Assembly: GCF_963678635.1 (NCBI RefSeq)
Contig: NC_087063.1
Span: 16,309,006-16,373,005, forward strand
Direction: 5' to 3'
Length of the DNA: 64,000 nt
Source of the DNA: Symsagittifera roscoffensis
Taxonomy: Eukaryota > Xenacoelomorpha > Acoela > Convolutidae
How positions within the stretch are numbered: position 1 is the stretch's first letter; the number at the start of each line of letters is the position of its first letter. A model generated the notes under the pieces. The model was not told the origin of the DNA and ran no database searches. It was given only the letters and a program-made list of their open reading frames with translations. The position numbers and the translations under genes were made by a program. Shown one piece after another: positions 37,085-48,958 of the stretch.

Positions 37085-39473
37085 ATTTTATTAAAAGACT
37101 TAGGTAAACAGAAGAAAAGATTATAGTTAGAGGTATTAGGTTATTAACAGATAGGCTAGGAAACTTTGTGGGATCTGAAACTACACAAAAAAATTTCGTT
37201 TCAACAAGATTTTGTGTTTGAAGATAAGAAAATTAAATTGCTGGACGACTTCGAAATTTTGCTTTAAGCACACAAAAAAACTGAAAATCAATAGCACAAC
37301 AAATACTATGAGATCTACCATTCGTCATCAAAATGGCAACGTCAAACTTTTGAGCTTCGAGCTCCGGTGCTACTACACATTTTGCTTTATCAAACCAAAA
37401 TTTGAATACATTCTTACTTATTCCATCCTCAAGCTCCAAACCTAAGCTTTTGCTTAAAATAGAGTTCGCAGCAGCGAAAAAACTGGTAAAGCTAGTAGAC
37501 AGGCGAAAAACACAAAAGCCAAACTTCATTGCCGAGAAAAATGTTTCAAAAAAAATGATTACCGTTTATTTTTTTACAGTTGTTACCCTACATAATGCGT
37601 TTCTCATTGACTCACAAATTTTAATTTTTGAAAGGCAAAGAACAAATCCTGTACTCGGGAGTTTTTTAAAGTTAAATATGAACGCAGAGCTTACTTCTTC
37701 TGAAAAAACTCTTCACTTCAGAAGAAATTTTTGCAGAGACTTTATTGAATCAAAGTGATCCCATTCATAGTTTAAATTCTATTTTTTAAATAAAAGTATT
37801 TGCTTTTTTTGTAATTGTCAGCTGGAGTGCAGATGTTTTCTGATATTTGTTCCAAAAATCAGCAGGCATCGCTTTTTTCTCAGCATTTTGTTATTACTTT
37901 GATAAGAAACAAGCTACAGAATCCTGTCAATTCTCTCAATGAAATCAAATTGATGCCCGTGAGGCTTTCAAGGAAATAGTGCAGTTTTTTTGTGATGAAT
38001 ATAAATGATCATTGTTTTGGTTTCGAGAACTGTAAATTTGTAGTAGATGCAATTTTTTTGTTTCGAGAATAAACTCCGTTTTCTTTTTACTTACAGTTCT
38101 TTGTGACAAAAAGGCTGATAATGTGAATTAAGATTAAAAGAGTTTAGCTTTTGTTTTGATTTTAGTTTTCAAAAACCCTATTCGAATAAGATCCTTCATA
38201 ACATTGCTAAAAAAATTTTGTGTTTAGTTTCATGTCTTTCTTCGCCAACTATATCAATTTTTTGAGGCTTCTGAGCGTTATCTTATAATTTTTGTCTGAA
38301 ATAACATCAACTTAGTACGTTTATGTTCAATTCAAGCTTTTTTAACAACGTCTAAAATTTTTCAGTAAAAATTGGCGGAGACTTAATTTCAGCTTGTTTT
38401 AACCCTCTTCTGACGTAGTGATGGAGTGTTCGTAGAAAATGTGTATCAGTTTACTGTAGGCGCGACATAAGTAATTGCGCAAGTTCTTGCGTTTCGAAAA
38501 AACGTGATTCAACTTAAGCCCCTGAATAATTGATTTAGTTACGTAAGTAAAATTCAGTATTTCGAAACTTCGGATTAAGATTATGTTCGATCAAGTTTCC
38601 AATTCAACTTTTTTTCCTCTTTTGGCATCAGAGTTCTCGAATAATAAATTCAGTCTGCGCATTAAGACAAGATTTTTTTGAACGTGTTGCCGATGACAAA
38701 TTTTCGCAAGCTTCTATTTTTTTTGTCAGAGCAATAAATTTTTTCTACCAAAAAAGGCACTAATTTTTAGAGGATTTCACATAGTTGTTACTTAAGACAA
38801 GGGCTAGTAGCTTAGCAATTGTTTTTATGTATTTGAGCCCAGCACCAACGTTTGATTTAGCTGCAGGTCTTTAAATACTTCGGAAACAAATTTGTACGCA
38901 CCGACTCCCGATCCATTAGTAAAAAACCGCATTTTTACAAAACCTGAAATGAGTAAAAATTAAGCTATCATTTTTTTCCGGGTCTGGAACACAAAATTAA
39001 GTTTTATTGGGTGCTTAGCCAACAATTTTTCATTGTTATGAGTCAAAAACTGTGCATTGTTCTCATGTGAAGCGGCCATTTTCATCTCTCCTTTTAGTTT
39101 TGCTCATCGAGTTTCCTGCTTATTTGCTCGTTTTCTGCTCGAGAGTTTGTAAGACGTAAATTGAAGCAATTTTTATAATTGCAGTTCGATCAATTAGCTC
39201 AATCAGGCCAAAATAAAAGTCCTGCAGATTCAGCCATTCTTTCAATCAACATTTTTTTTCAACTTGACGGGCGGAAGTGTACACAAGGGAGTTTGATTGG
39301 TCTCAGGGAATCCAAACCAGTCCATTTTAAAAGGTAAGTTCTGAAAATAACTATTTTGAGAAAAGAAAAAACGTTAATTAGATTGCCAGCAGCGAACAAG
39401 CTTGGCCGAGTTCAGAAAACCTAGCGGCGCACCACCAGACGGCATATTTGACAAACTTGTATCTAAAAGCCCT

Positions 39474-39645
39474 TAAAAGGCGGCGCTCGACAAACTGGCA
39501 CAAGCATTGACCACATCACTTTCCTTTAGAAGGCGGCGCTCGATAAACTGGCACAAGCATTCAACACATCACTTGTCTTTAAAAGGTGGCGCTCGACAAA
39601 CTGGCACAAGCATTGAACTTCTCGCACAAGCATCACTTCTCTTTG
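39474..39645. repeat. 53-bp tandem repeat x3 (copy 3)
   Basis: Same structure at offset 17,505 from copy 1, with one base change (ACTTGTC for ACTTATC) in the second unit. Confidence 0.9.
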
Positions 39646-39657
39646 AAAGATTATATC

Positions 39658-40074
39658 GGGTGTAAGACAACAAGCTGACTGGACTTCGAGCCGAAAAAAA
39701 TTCAGGCCAGAATTCAAAAACTACATGCACAACAAAGCACTATTTTTTCTTCTGTAAGCATTATTTTCAAAATTGTAGGGGGTTTTAGTCCATAATTAGA
39801 GTTATTCATGGAAATGCATCACTTAGGATTGGCATCCGTTAAATATATCAGCCGGTTTTTGATATGCATAAATGTAAACATGAAAACGCCTTTACCGTGT
39901 CTTAGTTTTCAATTTTCCTTTCAGGGCTTTAATTTACGAAAAGCCAATAACTAGTAAAAAAGATCTTGAAAAACAAAAACTCTCCAAAAATTTTTTCAAA
40001 TCAATCAAATTTCATAACTTTATGTCCCTCATTTTGAATTCGGCGTGATTTTCCGTCGGCTTGATGTCCGGCAC
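39658..40074. mobile_element. Diverged GGGT/ACCC miniature transposon (copy 3)
   Basis: Copy of the 22,153 relic carried along by the tandem duplication; the ends are the same. Confidence 0.7.
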
Positions 40075-40525
40075 GTTTTTATCACAACACAAAAATTAAC
40101 ATCTTGATTACAAAATGAAAAGCAATAACCTGATGCAAGTGTAGGTCATGCAGTTATTGTCTAGTCTAATAATGTTTGGCAGAATAAAAATGTAACAATA
40201 ATAAAATTGTATTCAAATAACTTTGAATTGTTTCCACTTTTTTTTGCATAGGCTGCCATAGAAGTTTCTTCACTGAAGATAGATAGAAAATATTTTTTTA
40301 ACCTAAGTTTCATGGTCTTATAGGTTAAGCCGCCCTTGGTAAGGTTTGCTTATGTGATTTCAATTTGGTTCCATACTAAAACTGATTTTCTGACTGCTGT
40401 TATACTGACTGCTGGATCTTTCTTGGAAGTTTAATTTTTAGATGTTATGGTCTCGTCGACGGTGTCGTTCTCTTACATGATTCTTTTGAACGCTGGTAGT
40501 GAAAAAAATTTGATTTTCCTCAGAT

Positions 40526-42704
40526 TCATTTCCAATTAAGACACCTTGAAACTTGTAGTATGTTTTTCTTAAATAAAATCAGATGATGAATCACAGTACC
40601 TACTGTCACAGCACGGTTTGATTGCCCAGCATAGTTGTTTTTCGAGTGATGTGTCAGATTTGATGTTAGACAGCTTAGGAAAATTGCTGGGCAATGCAAA
40701 TGGCTTATGCTAGAGCATTCAAAAATAGTTTTGTTTTTTGGCTTGTCAATGCTTTTTGTTGTTTGTAATGTGTTGATTCCGTAGACCATTTTTCTTAATG
40801 AATTTTGAATTTCACTTCGAAATATATGGAATTGATCAAGAGTTACCCCTTAATACTTAACTTGTGGTTTTTCCTATACTACTCTCATCTAAAGAAATAC
40901 TGAGTTTTGTATTGTTCTTTCTAGCGTGATATTTTTGGCTAAAAATGATCAGTACAGTTATGCTTGTTTTGAGTTTTAAAAAATTCCTTACAAATTAGAG
41001 AAAAAAACTTTGACATGGTTCCTGTATTATCTGCACAGCATCGTCAACTTAACTTTCATTGCAAAATAGTAGTGTTTCGTCTGCATATTGCACCACTCTG
41101 GACTTATCGGTTAAAAGTTGAGATAAATCAATTAGGTAAAGACTAAAAAATAAGGGTCCCAAAATTACATCTTGCGGTAAACCTTGATAAAATGGATTCC
41201 AGTCGGATTCAGTGTTGTTTACTACAGTTTTTTGTTGTCTGTTGCTCATGAGTATTTTAGCATTTTTTCTTGCTGTTTCATTAAATCCCAGATGCTTCAT
41301 TTAAGTCTTTAAATGGTCATGGCTTATTGAATAGAAGGCTTTTGGCAGATCTGGCAGAGATACGACAACAACTTTACTTTTACACAACGATTTGCGGAAC
41401 AAAATCAGTGCAATAAAGAAGCGTCAAATGTTGAGTATGAGTCTATGAAACCATTTTGCGTGTTACCGAGCAAGTTATTAATCAAAAATTACTCGTTTAG
41501 CTGTTTGCATGATAACTTATCAAAAATTTTTCAGAGTGCACCTGTTATTGAGAAAAGTTTTTAATTTACTGCTATTTTTGAGTCCTCTTTTTTGTGTCAT
41601 GGAGTAACAATAGCTTTACCTCCAACTTTACGGGCAGGAGCTGGTATGCCAGATGTTTCAGGTGTCGTATTCGCCTTGAGATTGATAGATTGATCGGTTC
41701 TTTTTTCCACTAAACTTCACTTATAAACCGGGCAAAAACCACTAGTTGCCATGTTTTTTAATCTAGAGTTTCTGTTGCTTACTTCATTAGCAATGCTTAG
41801 ATTTGTTTCTCAAAAAAACATCCAAGTCTGAAATCTAGTCAAAAACATCCAAGTCTGAAATCTAAACATCAAAAAATTGAAATCTAGTAAGTTCGCCGCA
41901 TCAAAAAATTATTTTTGTTAATTCACTAAAAAAAATTTTCAGCAGTGCAATTTTATTGACTGATTTTCTAGAGTTTCTGGTGTCATTTATATGTTCCATT
42001 GTTGTTTTCGGATTAATTTTATCATTTTTAAGGCTAAGCTTTAGTTGGTCGTTATGACTAAAGTCTATTTTTGGAAGTGCCCTCTCTTAAGCAACTAACT
42101 AAATTAAAAACGAAATTATTGAACGTTTTCCAGGATTGTTTCGCCTGAAGAAGGATGCGCAGTTATTGTTTGTTAAGGCAGTTATAAAATTGGTTACTGA
42201 AATTTTGATTTATCGTAGATTGCACGGTTAAGCAGCAGAATTCATCACTCAATTTTACTTTAGATACCATAGAAGAAGCTCAATAATCCATTTTAGTGGA
42301 AGGAGCGCAAAAGAAAATTTTGTTTTTCAATTCTATTGAGTTTAATTCTGTGATATTAGAATTAGTCAGTTATTTTAGATGCACTGGTGTTGATTGATTG
42401 GCAACTTCTCAGTTCTTAGGAGTTAAAATTTTCTCCGAAGATTCTCTTTCGGATTTTCAATAACTAATGTTATGGTCTCCTATAAGATCAAGGTTTGAGT
42501 TATATGATTGCGCAAAATCAATTGACAAAACAAGGTCTGCAAGGTCTGTTGTGCAATAATTGTTTGAGGGTACGAATTGATTAATAGTAGTGATCTTTCA
42601 AATTTTAGTGAATTAAGCTTTACCCTATTGCTGTCAATTTTCTGATATGGCAGTTTTAAGTCTGTTAAGACAGGGTACAATATCTTGAGAATGAGGATCA
42701 TCAC
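40526..42704 (-). pseudogene. LINE relic, copy 3
   Basis: Same relic at offset 17,505 from copy 1, with the same RT motif changes and the same stop near 42,480 as in copy 1. Confidence 0.75.
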
Positions 42705-43094
42705 ATCTCTTTTCGATCTCTCGCTTACTACTGTTTACCCACCAAATTAAAAGAGACAGAAAGATCACTATCTAGTTTCCATAGTTTATTGCCAATTGAG
42801 TCATTAAACCATGTCTCAGTGAACCTAGTGTTTTTGAAACTTCATCTTTTTCTGTTCAAAGACTTGCAGTTTAGATACGGAATCTTTAGCTTGTTTTTTT
42901 TGTAATCACTTACTTTCTCCGGTAAGTCACAAAAAATTAAAGATCGAGCCGGATTTTTGTGCTAATGCCTCCGCAACACAAAAATATTCTTGCTAATAGC
43001 GTTGTAAAACAAATGATAAAATTAGTTAAAGTAATCGTAATAATAGTAAAGATAGGGAAAATAACCATGATGAACTTGCACTTGAGAGGCACCC

Positions 43095-43971
43095 AATCAG
43101 ACCGATTGATGATGCGCTTAAACGGTGGTTTGAGGATGGAACCTATGATGATGCGCTTTAACGGTGGTTTGAACTTGGAAAAATTGAAATGACTCTGGAA
43201 AAAGAAGTCCAAAAAATTTGGACAGAGCCAATTTTTGACAGAAAAATTGAAGACTTGATTTGACGACTCGAACTAACGGATGTAAAAAGACTCAACGCGT
43301 TGCAAGATAGCTTTGGCTCCCAATTGTTGAACGTCATCCCGTGCATAAGTTTAAGGTTAAAACTGTCTTACCAACAACTCAGAATTGCGATAGGACTTTG
43401 ATAAGGCTCAAAAATATGCCAACGGCATAAGTGCGTGTGCGGAAAAGACGTTACCGAGGATGGTTGGCATGGTCTTTCTTTCCTCAAAAGGGCAGGAGAT
43501 TCTCTAGGCATTTAAGTCTGAACGCCCTTATAAAACAGAGTTTATCTTTAATTCACATTCCGCCTGTTTTAGAACTACGACACCTCTACAGGGCCGATCA
43601 GAAGCGACCAGACGGTTTGACGCTCGTTCCATGGGCTGTTCGTAAGCAGCTCTTGTGGGATGTAACGGTAGTAGACTCCTTAGCTCTTTGTAGGATTAAA
43701 GCCGGGTGTGTTTGTATCCCCGGTACCGCTGCTGCTGAAGCGGAAGAGCGAAAAAATGACAAGTATAAAGATCTTGTAGATGATGGATATCTTTTTCAAC
43801 CGCTAGCTTTTGAGATTCAGGGCGCGGCTGGCCCCAGCACAGTCATTTTTTTCAGCAAACTTTGTAAGAACCTAAGCATATGCACGGAGGAACCCTGAGC
43901 AGGCAGCTTTTTAAACCAGAGAATCTCCCTGGCAATAAAGATTGCGAACGTCGCTTGCGTACTCGGAACAA
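43095..43971 (+). pseudogene. RLE-like domain relic, copy 3
   Basis: Same relic as copy 2, including Pro before the shared TGA. All breaks seen in copy 1 are present. Confidence 0.6.
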
Positions 43972-44475
43972 AAAAACACAAAATAACTTCGACGAAATTT
44001 TTTATTTGTAACACTTGTATATTATAGTTTCTCGTGTCGAGTTGCGTGTTCTTATTGAAGAAACGTAACCCGTATCGATTTTATTTGAAAAAGACATCAA
44101 CACTTGTCATCTTCTTTTATCATTATCACTTCCATATCTAGAAAATTCCAAGGATTGTGACTGGAATACGTGATGAAGGGACTCCTGATTGTAACCTGTT
44201 ACTATGATACTTTTGACCTGATTACTGTTAAAAAAAAAGAAATAAGACCGATTGGGAAAAAAATGGCAATTCATGGAAATTTCCTGCGGATCTAATGCGC
44301 GCTGTGGTACTAGAACCCAAAACTAAAATTTAAGCGTCCTCTGGAATTTTGAACGGCTGTTAGCTAGCAGCTAGCCTTCCGAATTAGCAGTTTTTTAGGA
44401 TTAGCAGTGTTATTGGAACGATTAGCCAAACGGTGAAGGCTAGAATATTCTGGTGTTTCAAATTTTTAAATTTTC

Positions 44476-44663
44476 GAAATATGACGTCATATTTCTGAGA
44501 AACGTCAGAAACGACCATTTTGGCAAAAACGCCGAAATAAAACACAACAACAACAGTAGTTGAGACGATAACAACGGAAAAACTTAAAATCGGAATTAGA
44601 GACGAGCAGAAATAGCAGAGACCGTTCCGAGTTGCAACTATTGTGTCGCTACAATAGTTGCAA
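44476..44663. other. 20-bp palindrome and hairpin (copy 3)
   Basis: Identical symmetrical sequences (palindrome 44,476-44,495, hairpin 44,632-44,663), unchanged although flanking bases differ slightly between copies. Confidence 0.8.
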
Positions 44664-44893
44664 GGCCGTTGCGAACAATGGTGAAGGGTAGAAGACAGCC
44701 TTCCGGAAGGAAAAAAGAGGTCTTATTTCCCCGGATTCAAGAGTCCGGAGGGGTCTCGGTGCTGAAACTCATAGCATTTTAAATAAATTTCTAGCTTCCC
44801 TATTATGTCCTGAATTGAATTTAATTAACATCTGAATTCATTTTGCTAGGATTAGAAGCTAGGAGTTGGGGGAAAAGGTTGATCCATCTTCGA

Positions 44894-47095
44894 TGGAGAT
44901 GATGATTTTTGTCTGCTGCGCAAAAACAATAACAATTCAATAAATAGTAGTTACCCTGTTTTTAGGAGTGACCTCGTGGTCTGGTGATATTGAGACCCAG
45001 CCATGAGCTATCTGATTTTGCAAGTAATTAAGTTAATTAGAGCGTTCTGGTCGAAGCCGGAGAACAGTAACGTTTTTGTCGACCCGATGTTAGAAAGACC
45101 ACCAAAAGAACTGGCTTTGGTAGAGACGGTGAAAAACATGTTAAGCTCTCTTAGCTCTCTTTAGATGTTGGCCAGTCGTCTTAGGACCTAGCTTTATTTT
45201 CCGTCGATATGTATCTTCCGGGCAAATGTTACATAGATGTTTTTATGGCGCTCCTGGGTGTTAGTCTTATTAACATCATGACCGGCAGAACCGTTAACGA
45301 GCACTCCGCGCCGAGCGGATGCTCACATTAACGCCCTTAATATGCCAAAACCGCCGGGTGGAAGGGTAGTTCGGAACGCGAAAGCCTTCCGGATTACCGT
45401 GAATAGCTTTTTAACCTAGTTAAGACCGAAAATTCACGAACCAGGAAGTGTGGGGGGATTCGCGGTTCCGTCATCTCCTGAGTGGTCCGTGACCAAAAAC
45501 ACTTAAAGATATATATAAAACCAAACACAAATTAGTATAGTACCCAAGAAAAACAAAAAACATAAAAAATAACTGAAAAAACCAAAAACAGTAAAAAAAA
45601 GTTTAAAAAATCAGTAGAAATCATCCCCCCAGACAAGATGTGATCCGACCCCCCGTTTGTTGTTGATAGATATATTGTTGTTACAGGCATTTATATCAGT
45701 CAGGATTGTTACGATCAATTTTGTGGCCCGTTTGTGAGGCTTGTACTGTAGGGTTATTTGAGCATTTAAGCACGTTAATGATAAATTGCGCTCAATCCTG
45801 AAGGGTCTGCTGATTTGCGCTCAATTTGGAAGGGTCTTGGGAGACGACTGATCCTGCCAGCAGTACAAGGAGCAACAAAAAGGGGCTCAACGACAGCAAC
45901 AATCGACTGTTGGGTATCGTTAACAAGTTTTGTATCCCTTTTGGTAAAAAGGTAAGATAGCAATCTGTGGGGGGCTCGACAGTGCTGCACTGTAGTGACC
46001 CTTCACCGAACTGCGAATATCCGAGTGAAGCACCTTAATTCGGTCATTAAACAAACCCGGAGGGGTAAAGTATTGCTAATATTATTACTTATATAGCCTA
46101 TATAAATACTCCTATATCGTTTTTCAGTGAAAACACAGAAAGCAGACCGGTTTTTAGGGTCAGAATAGAAATATTTTGATCCCCCCACAAATCGCGATTT
46201 TTGAGATATCGACATTTTTTGGAACGGAAAAAAGCAAAAAAATTAGTGTGTTACATCGTAATTGCACTACTATAGTAGGTAGAACCGGTTAATCTTAGTT
46301 TGGAAGTGGTTGGAACTATTTTGGTACCAAAAACCGAATTTTCGCAATTTTTGATACTACGAAACATAACAAAACCAGAAAATTTTTTGAAGTTTTTGAG
46401 TTAGGACAGTAAAAATAGTTGTTCGGAAGCTTCCCGAAAGCCTTCCGGGTTACAAAGAAATCGAACTTAACGTGTTTGATTTAGTGGATTCGTCAATTCG
46501 GAGGGGTCCAGGTAGCATAGTTTTTCGCAAATTTTTTTCAACTAAAGCGTTTTAGATCGGGTCTTTTGCATTGAACTAGAAGAGTATAGGCCTTCTGAGC
46601 ACGGATCAGTAATTTTTAGGTCGAGAAGAACAGAACTGCGGAGAAGTTAGGCGGAACCTATAAGAGAGAAATTTCTTGACTTTAGAAAAAGCCGTTTTAG
46701 TTAATAACTTCGGAACTACTGGACAGATCCAGTTAAACTTGATATCTTTAGATCAGAAAAAGTAAGCGTGAAAAATTTTTGAGATTGTTTTTAGCAAATT
46801 CACCAATTCGGGAGGGTAGACCCTTCATGTTTTACAATTTTTTTTTAGGAAAGCCCTTACACCCCTACCAAAAGGTAATAGCGATTGAATGAAGTAACTT
46901 TAGGCTGTTCTAGACGAAAAGGGAAGGCTAAAGGCACAAGAAAACCCTAATCGAGCCGAAGTTAGGCAAGCGATAAGACCCTTCACCGTTAGCGTGAATT
47001 GTCAAATAAGAGGCTTAACTTCAACCCGGAAGGGTCTAGGAAAGGATCACATACCCATCCTAGTTAATTCAAACAGCATAATAGCATCGGAGAAC
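44894..47095. other. Right part of the unit (copy 3), no recognised gene
   Basis: Near-identical to 34,649-36,850, with the same scattered CCGGAAGGGT-type words and TATA-like word near 45,512. Differences are mainly homopolymer lengths and single bases. Confidence 0.45.
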
Positions 47096-47099
47096 GTAT

Positions 47100-47329
47100 C
47101 CGGAGGGGTATAGGTTGAAAATCAAGGAAATCTCCGAAAAGCTACTTTTACAAAACCAGAGGGCTCCCAATCCGGAGGGGTCTAAATTTTTTTTCAAATT
47201 CGGAGGGGTCTTATATTTGCTAACTCAGAGGGGTCCCAATCCGGAGGGGTCTCAATTTTGCCAACCCATAAGGGTCCCATTTTTGCCAATCCGGAGGGGT
47301 ACTTTTTTTTGTCAACCCGGAGGGGTATT
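47100..47329. repeat. CCGGAGGGGT minisatellite, ~26-bp period (copy 3)
   Basis: Same array at offset 10,245 with the same number of units. It ends about 80 bp before the end of the tandem unit and some 770 bp before the retroelement's first gag ATG. Confidence 0.85.
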
Positions 47330-47407
47330 ATTTTATTAAAAGACTTAGGTAAACAGAAGAAAAGATTATAGTTAGAGGTATTAGGTTATTAACAGATAGG
47401 CTAGGAA

Positions 47408-48097
47408 TCAGTGACTGCACTGGTAACTTGCCTTTCAATAAAGACCAGACCAAAACAAAACAGGTCCGAACTCGGATATTCGCGACACTATGTCTAAATT
47501 AAAAAAGAGTGTAACTCATTGGTGTGGATTGAAACCCAATACGTTTTTGCGAAAAATGACTGCCCTGAGGATTTTAGTAGGTCTAGCTCGGGCAGTCCAA
47601 AGGCAGATAGGTAAACACAGTACTCGGTGGGTGCAATAGACGCCCACTTGAGAAAATTACTGACTTCAAAGTTTTGTCTGTTTGGTGCAGCACCAAGCAG
47701 GGAAAGCTTTTTCTTTAAAATACAAGTTCGACTATTGTACTGCGACCGACTTAAAGTACAATACACTTACGTTTCTCATAGAGATATTCTTATTCTTTTA
47801 TTTGTTTTTGATTTTAAATCAACATAATTTGTGCTTGATTGGGTAGTGAGTACACTATCTTTTAAATTGACTGATATCATCATATTGTGCTAGTTCTCAA
47901 ATCTTACGACCAATAATCGGTTAGTGTGAATAAATTATATACAAGCTGTACTCTGATAACACACAGGGATTCGTGGTCACTACTTAATAGAAAATTTTTG
48001 GAATTTATTGTGTTGTGTTATTATCATCAAAAGTCAAAATCGAAGGTCACTAGCAATCGAATTGAGTGTATAGGCATTAAGAAGTGACAAATTGAGA
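47408..48097 (+). promoter_or_regulatory. Putative 5' LTR/leader of the giant retroelement
   Basis: This 690-bp stretch lies between the tandem array and the first ATG of gag (48,098) and has no coding content. It contains AATAAA at about 47,438 and an AATTATATA word near 47,932, which could be a polyadenylation signal and a TATA element. I see no convincing TG...CA boundary pair or tRNA-complementary primer-binding site. The 3' LTR lies outside the window, so the LTR cannot be confirmed, and it might instead extend left into the array. Confidence 0.3.
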
Positions 48098-48958
48098 ATG
48101 AGCCTAGACAAGTCAAGGATACCTAAACGAGGTAATAGCTCTGGGAAATTCATACCTAAAAAGCAAAGAAGAGCAAGGACCGACCCTTTTGTGGATCGGA
48201 TCACACGAGCCCGGACCGACAAAAGGGAGACGGTTTCAGGCAGAATAGTTGAAACTAGGAGTCAGAAGTCCTCAGAAGAGCGAAAAACTATGTTAGAAGT
48301 GGAGGTCCATAGGGACCAGGCCATGAATGAGAACCAGGAAATACATGGACCGGAGGGGAGAGACAGAAGGCTGGCGAGTGAATCTACTCCGGTAGAACAA
48401 GAACAAGATTTTGCCACTTCCACCGGGAAACTGGACCGAGAGGAGATGTCGGAACTGTCCGACATCTCTACTGAAATAGTGGCAGCTAGTAGATCTCCAA
48501 CAGACAACACCATGATGGCAGGCGGGACTGAGAAACAAACAACGTCCTCATCGTTCTCAGAAAGAATGAAGAACACTTTCGGAAACATCTTTCCATTCAC
48601 CATGGGAGTGGGCACAGGAAATGAAGGTGAATCCCAGGAGGAAGAAGAGGACAAAGACGAGCTAGTGGACTTTGGATCTCAAGTCAGCCTCAATAGTTCG
48701 ACCCAGGAGAATAAGGCATACGTCGAAAGAGAGACTGGAACCATGGACAAATTTGGTGTGGTGAGAACGATAAGCAAAGACGCAAACACACCAGGCCAGT
48801 CGAGAGGCTTTGCGAGTATGACAAATTCAGAGACGCGAACTGGGGAAAGTAGAAACAAAGACGTCAAGGCAGAGAATCAAAGCCCGAATCTCGACCAGCA
48901 CGAAGCTACCTGGGATCGACAGAGTGACACCGCCACTAGTAACGCCACTAGTGGATAA
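48098..48958 (+). pseudogene. Gag N-terminal region, charged and disordered
   Basis: The first ATG of the open frame is at 48,098; the frame runs about 286 codons. The N-terminus is strongly basic (KFIPKKQRRARTDPF), the remainder acidic and Ser/Thr/Gln-rich with an EEEEDKDELVDF stretch, typical of a disordered polypeptide. No enzyme motif. The protein ends at TAA 48,956, but the next frame (+1) is already open and continues as the coiled-coil region, so either the frame is shifted near 48,900 or these are two overlapping products. Assignment to gag is by position only. Confidence 0.5.

Larger units (their letters stand above)
27387..37162. repeat. Tandem segment copy 2 (first 462 bp missing)
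   Basis: This begins at the base corresponding to 20,125 of copy 1, so the first 462 bp of the unit are absent. It then matches copy 1 at offset 7,262 and copy 3 at offset 10,243-10,246. It carries the full right part (34,649-37,162) that copy 1 lacks, ending CTAGGAA. Five extra bases, ACTTT, separate it from the start of copy 3. Private differences include TATATAAAATC at about 30,326, where copies 1 and 3 have TAAATAAAATC, and a CAG codon on the minus strand near 32,240 where the others have TAG. Confidence 0.92.
37168..47407. repeat. Tandem segment copy 3 (complete 10.24-kb unit)
   Basis: This is the only complete unit, from GTGGGATCTGAAACTACAC to CTAGGAA. Its left part matches copy 1 and its right part matches copy 2 almost base for base. 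Beyond 47,407 the sequence is new (TCAGTGACTGCAC). Because the start sequence does not recur after 47,407, the array is not bounded by shared terminal repeats and behaves as a segmental duplication rather than as one element. Small private changes include a G for A at about 39,572 and a missing A pair near 46,640. Confidence 0.92.

Noticed and set aside
19663-47407. The 10.24-kb unit as a single giant transposable element in tandem
   Set aside because: It contains relics of at least three unrelated elements on both strands, and its start does not recur after its end; segmental duplication is simpler.
47519-47536. TGGTGTGGATTGAAACCC as a tRNA primer-binding site
   Set aside because: Starts with TGG, but its complement would place a T-loop-like word too close to the tRNA 3' end; no LTR end lies just before it.
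48293-48654. Minus-strand open frames opposite gag and pol (80-230 codons)
   Set aside because: Shadow frames opposite purine-rich coding sequence; no motifs, and composition follows the plus-strand genes.
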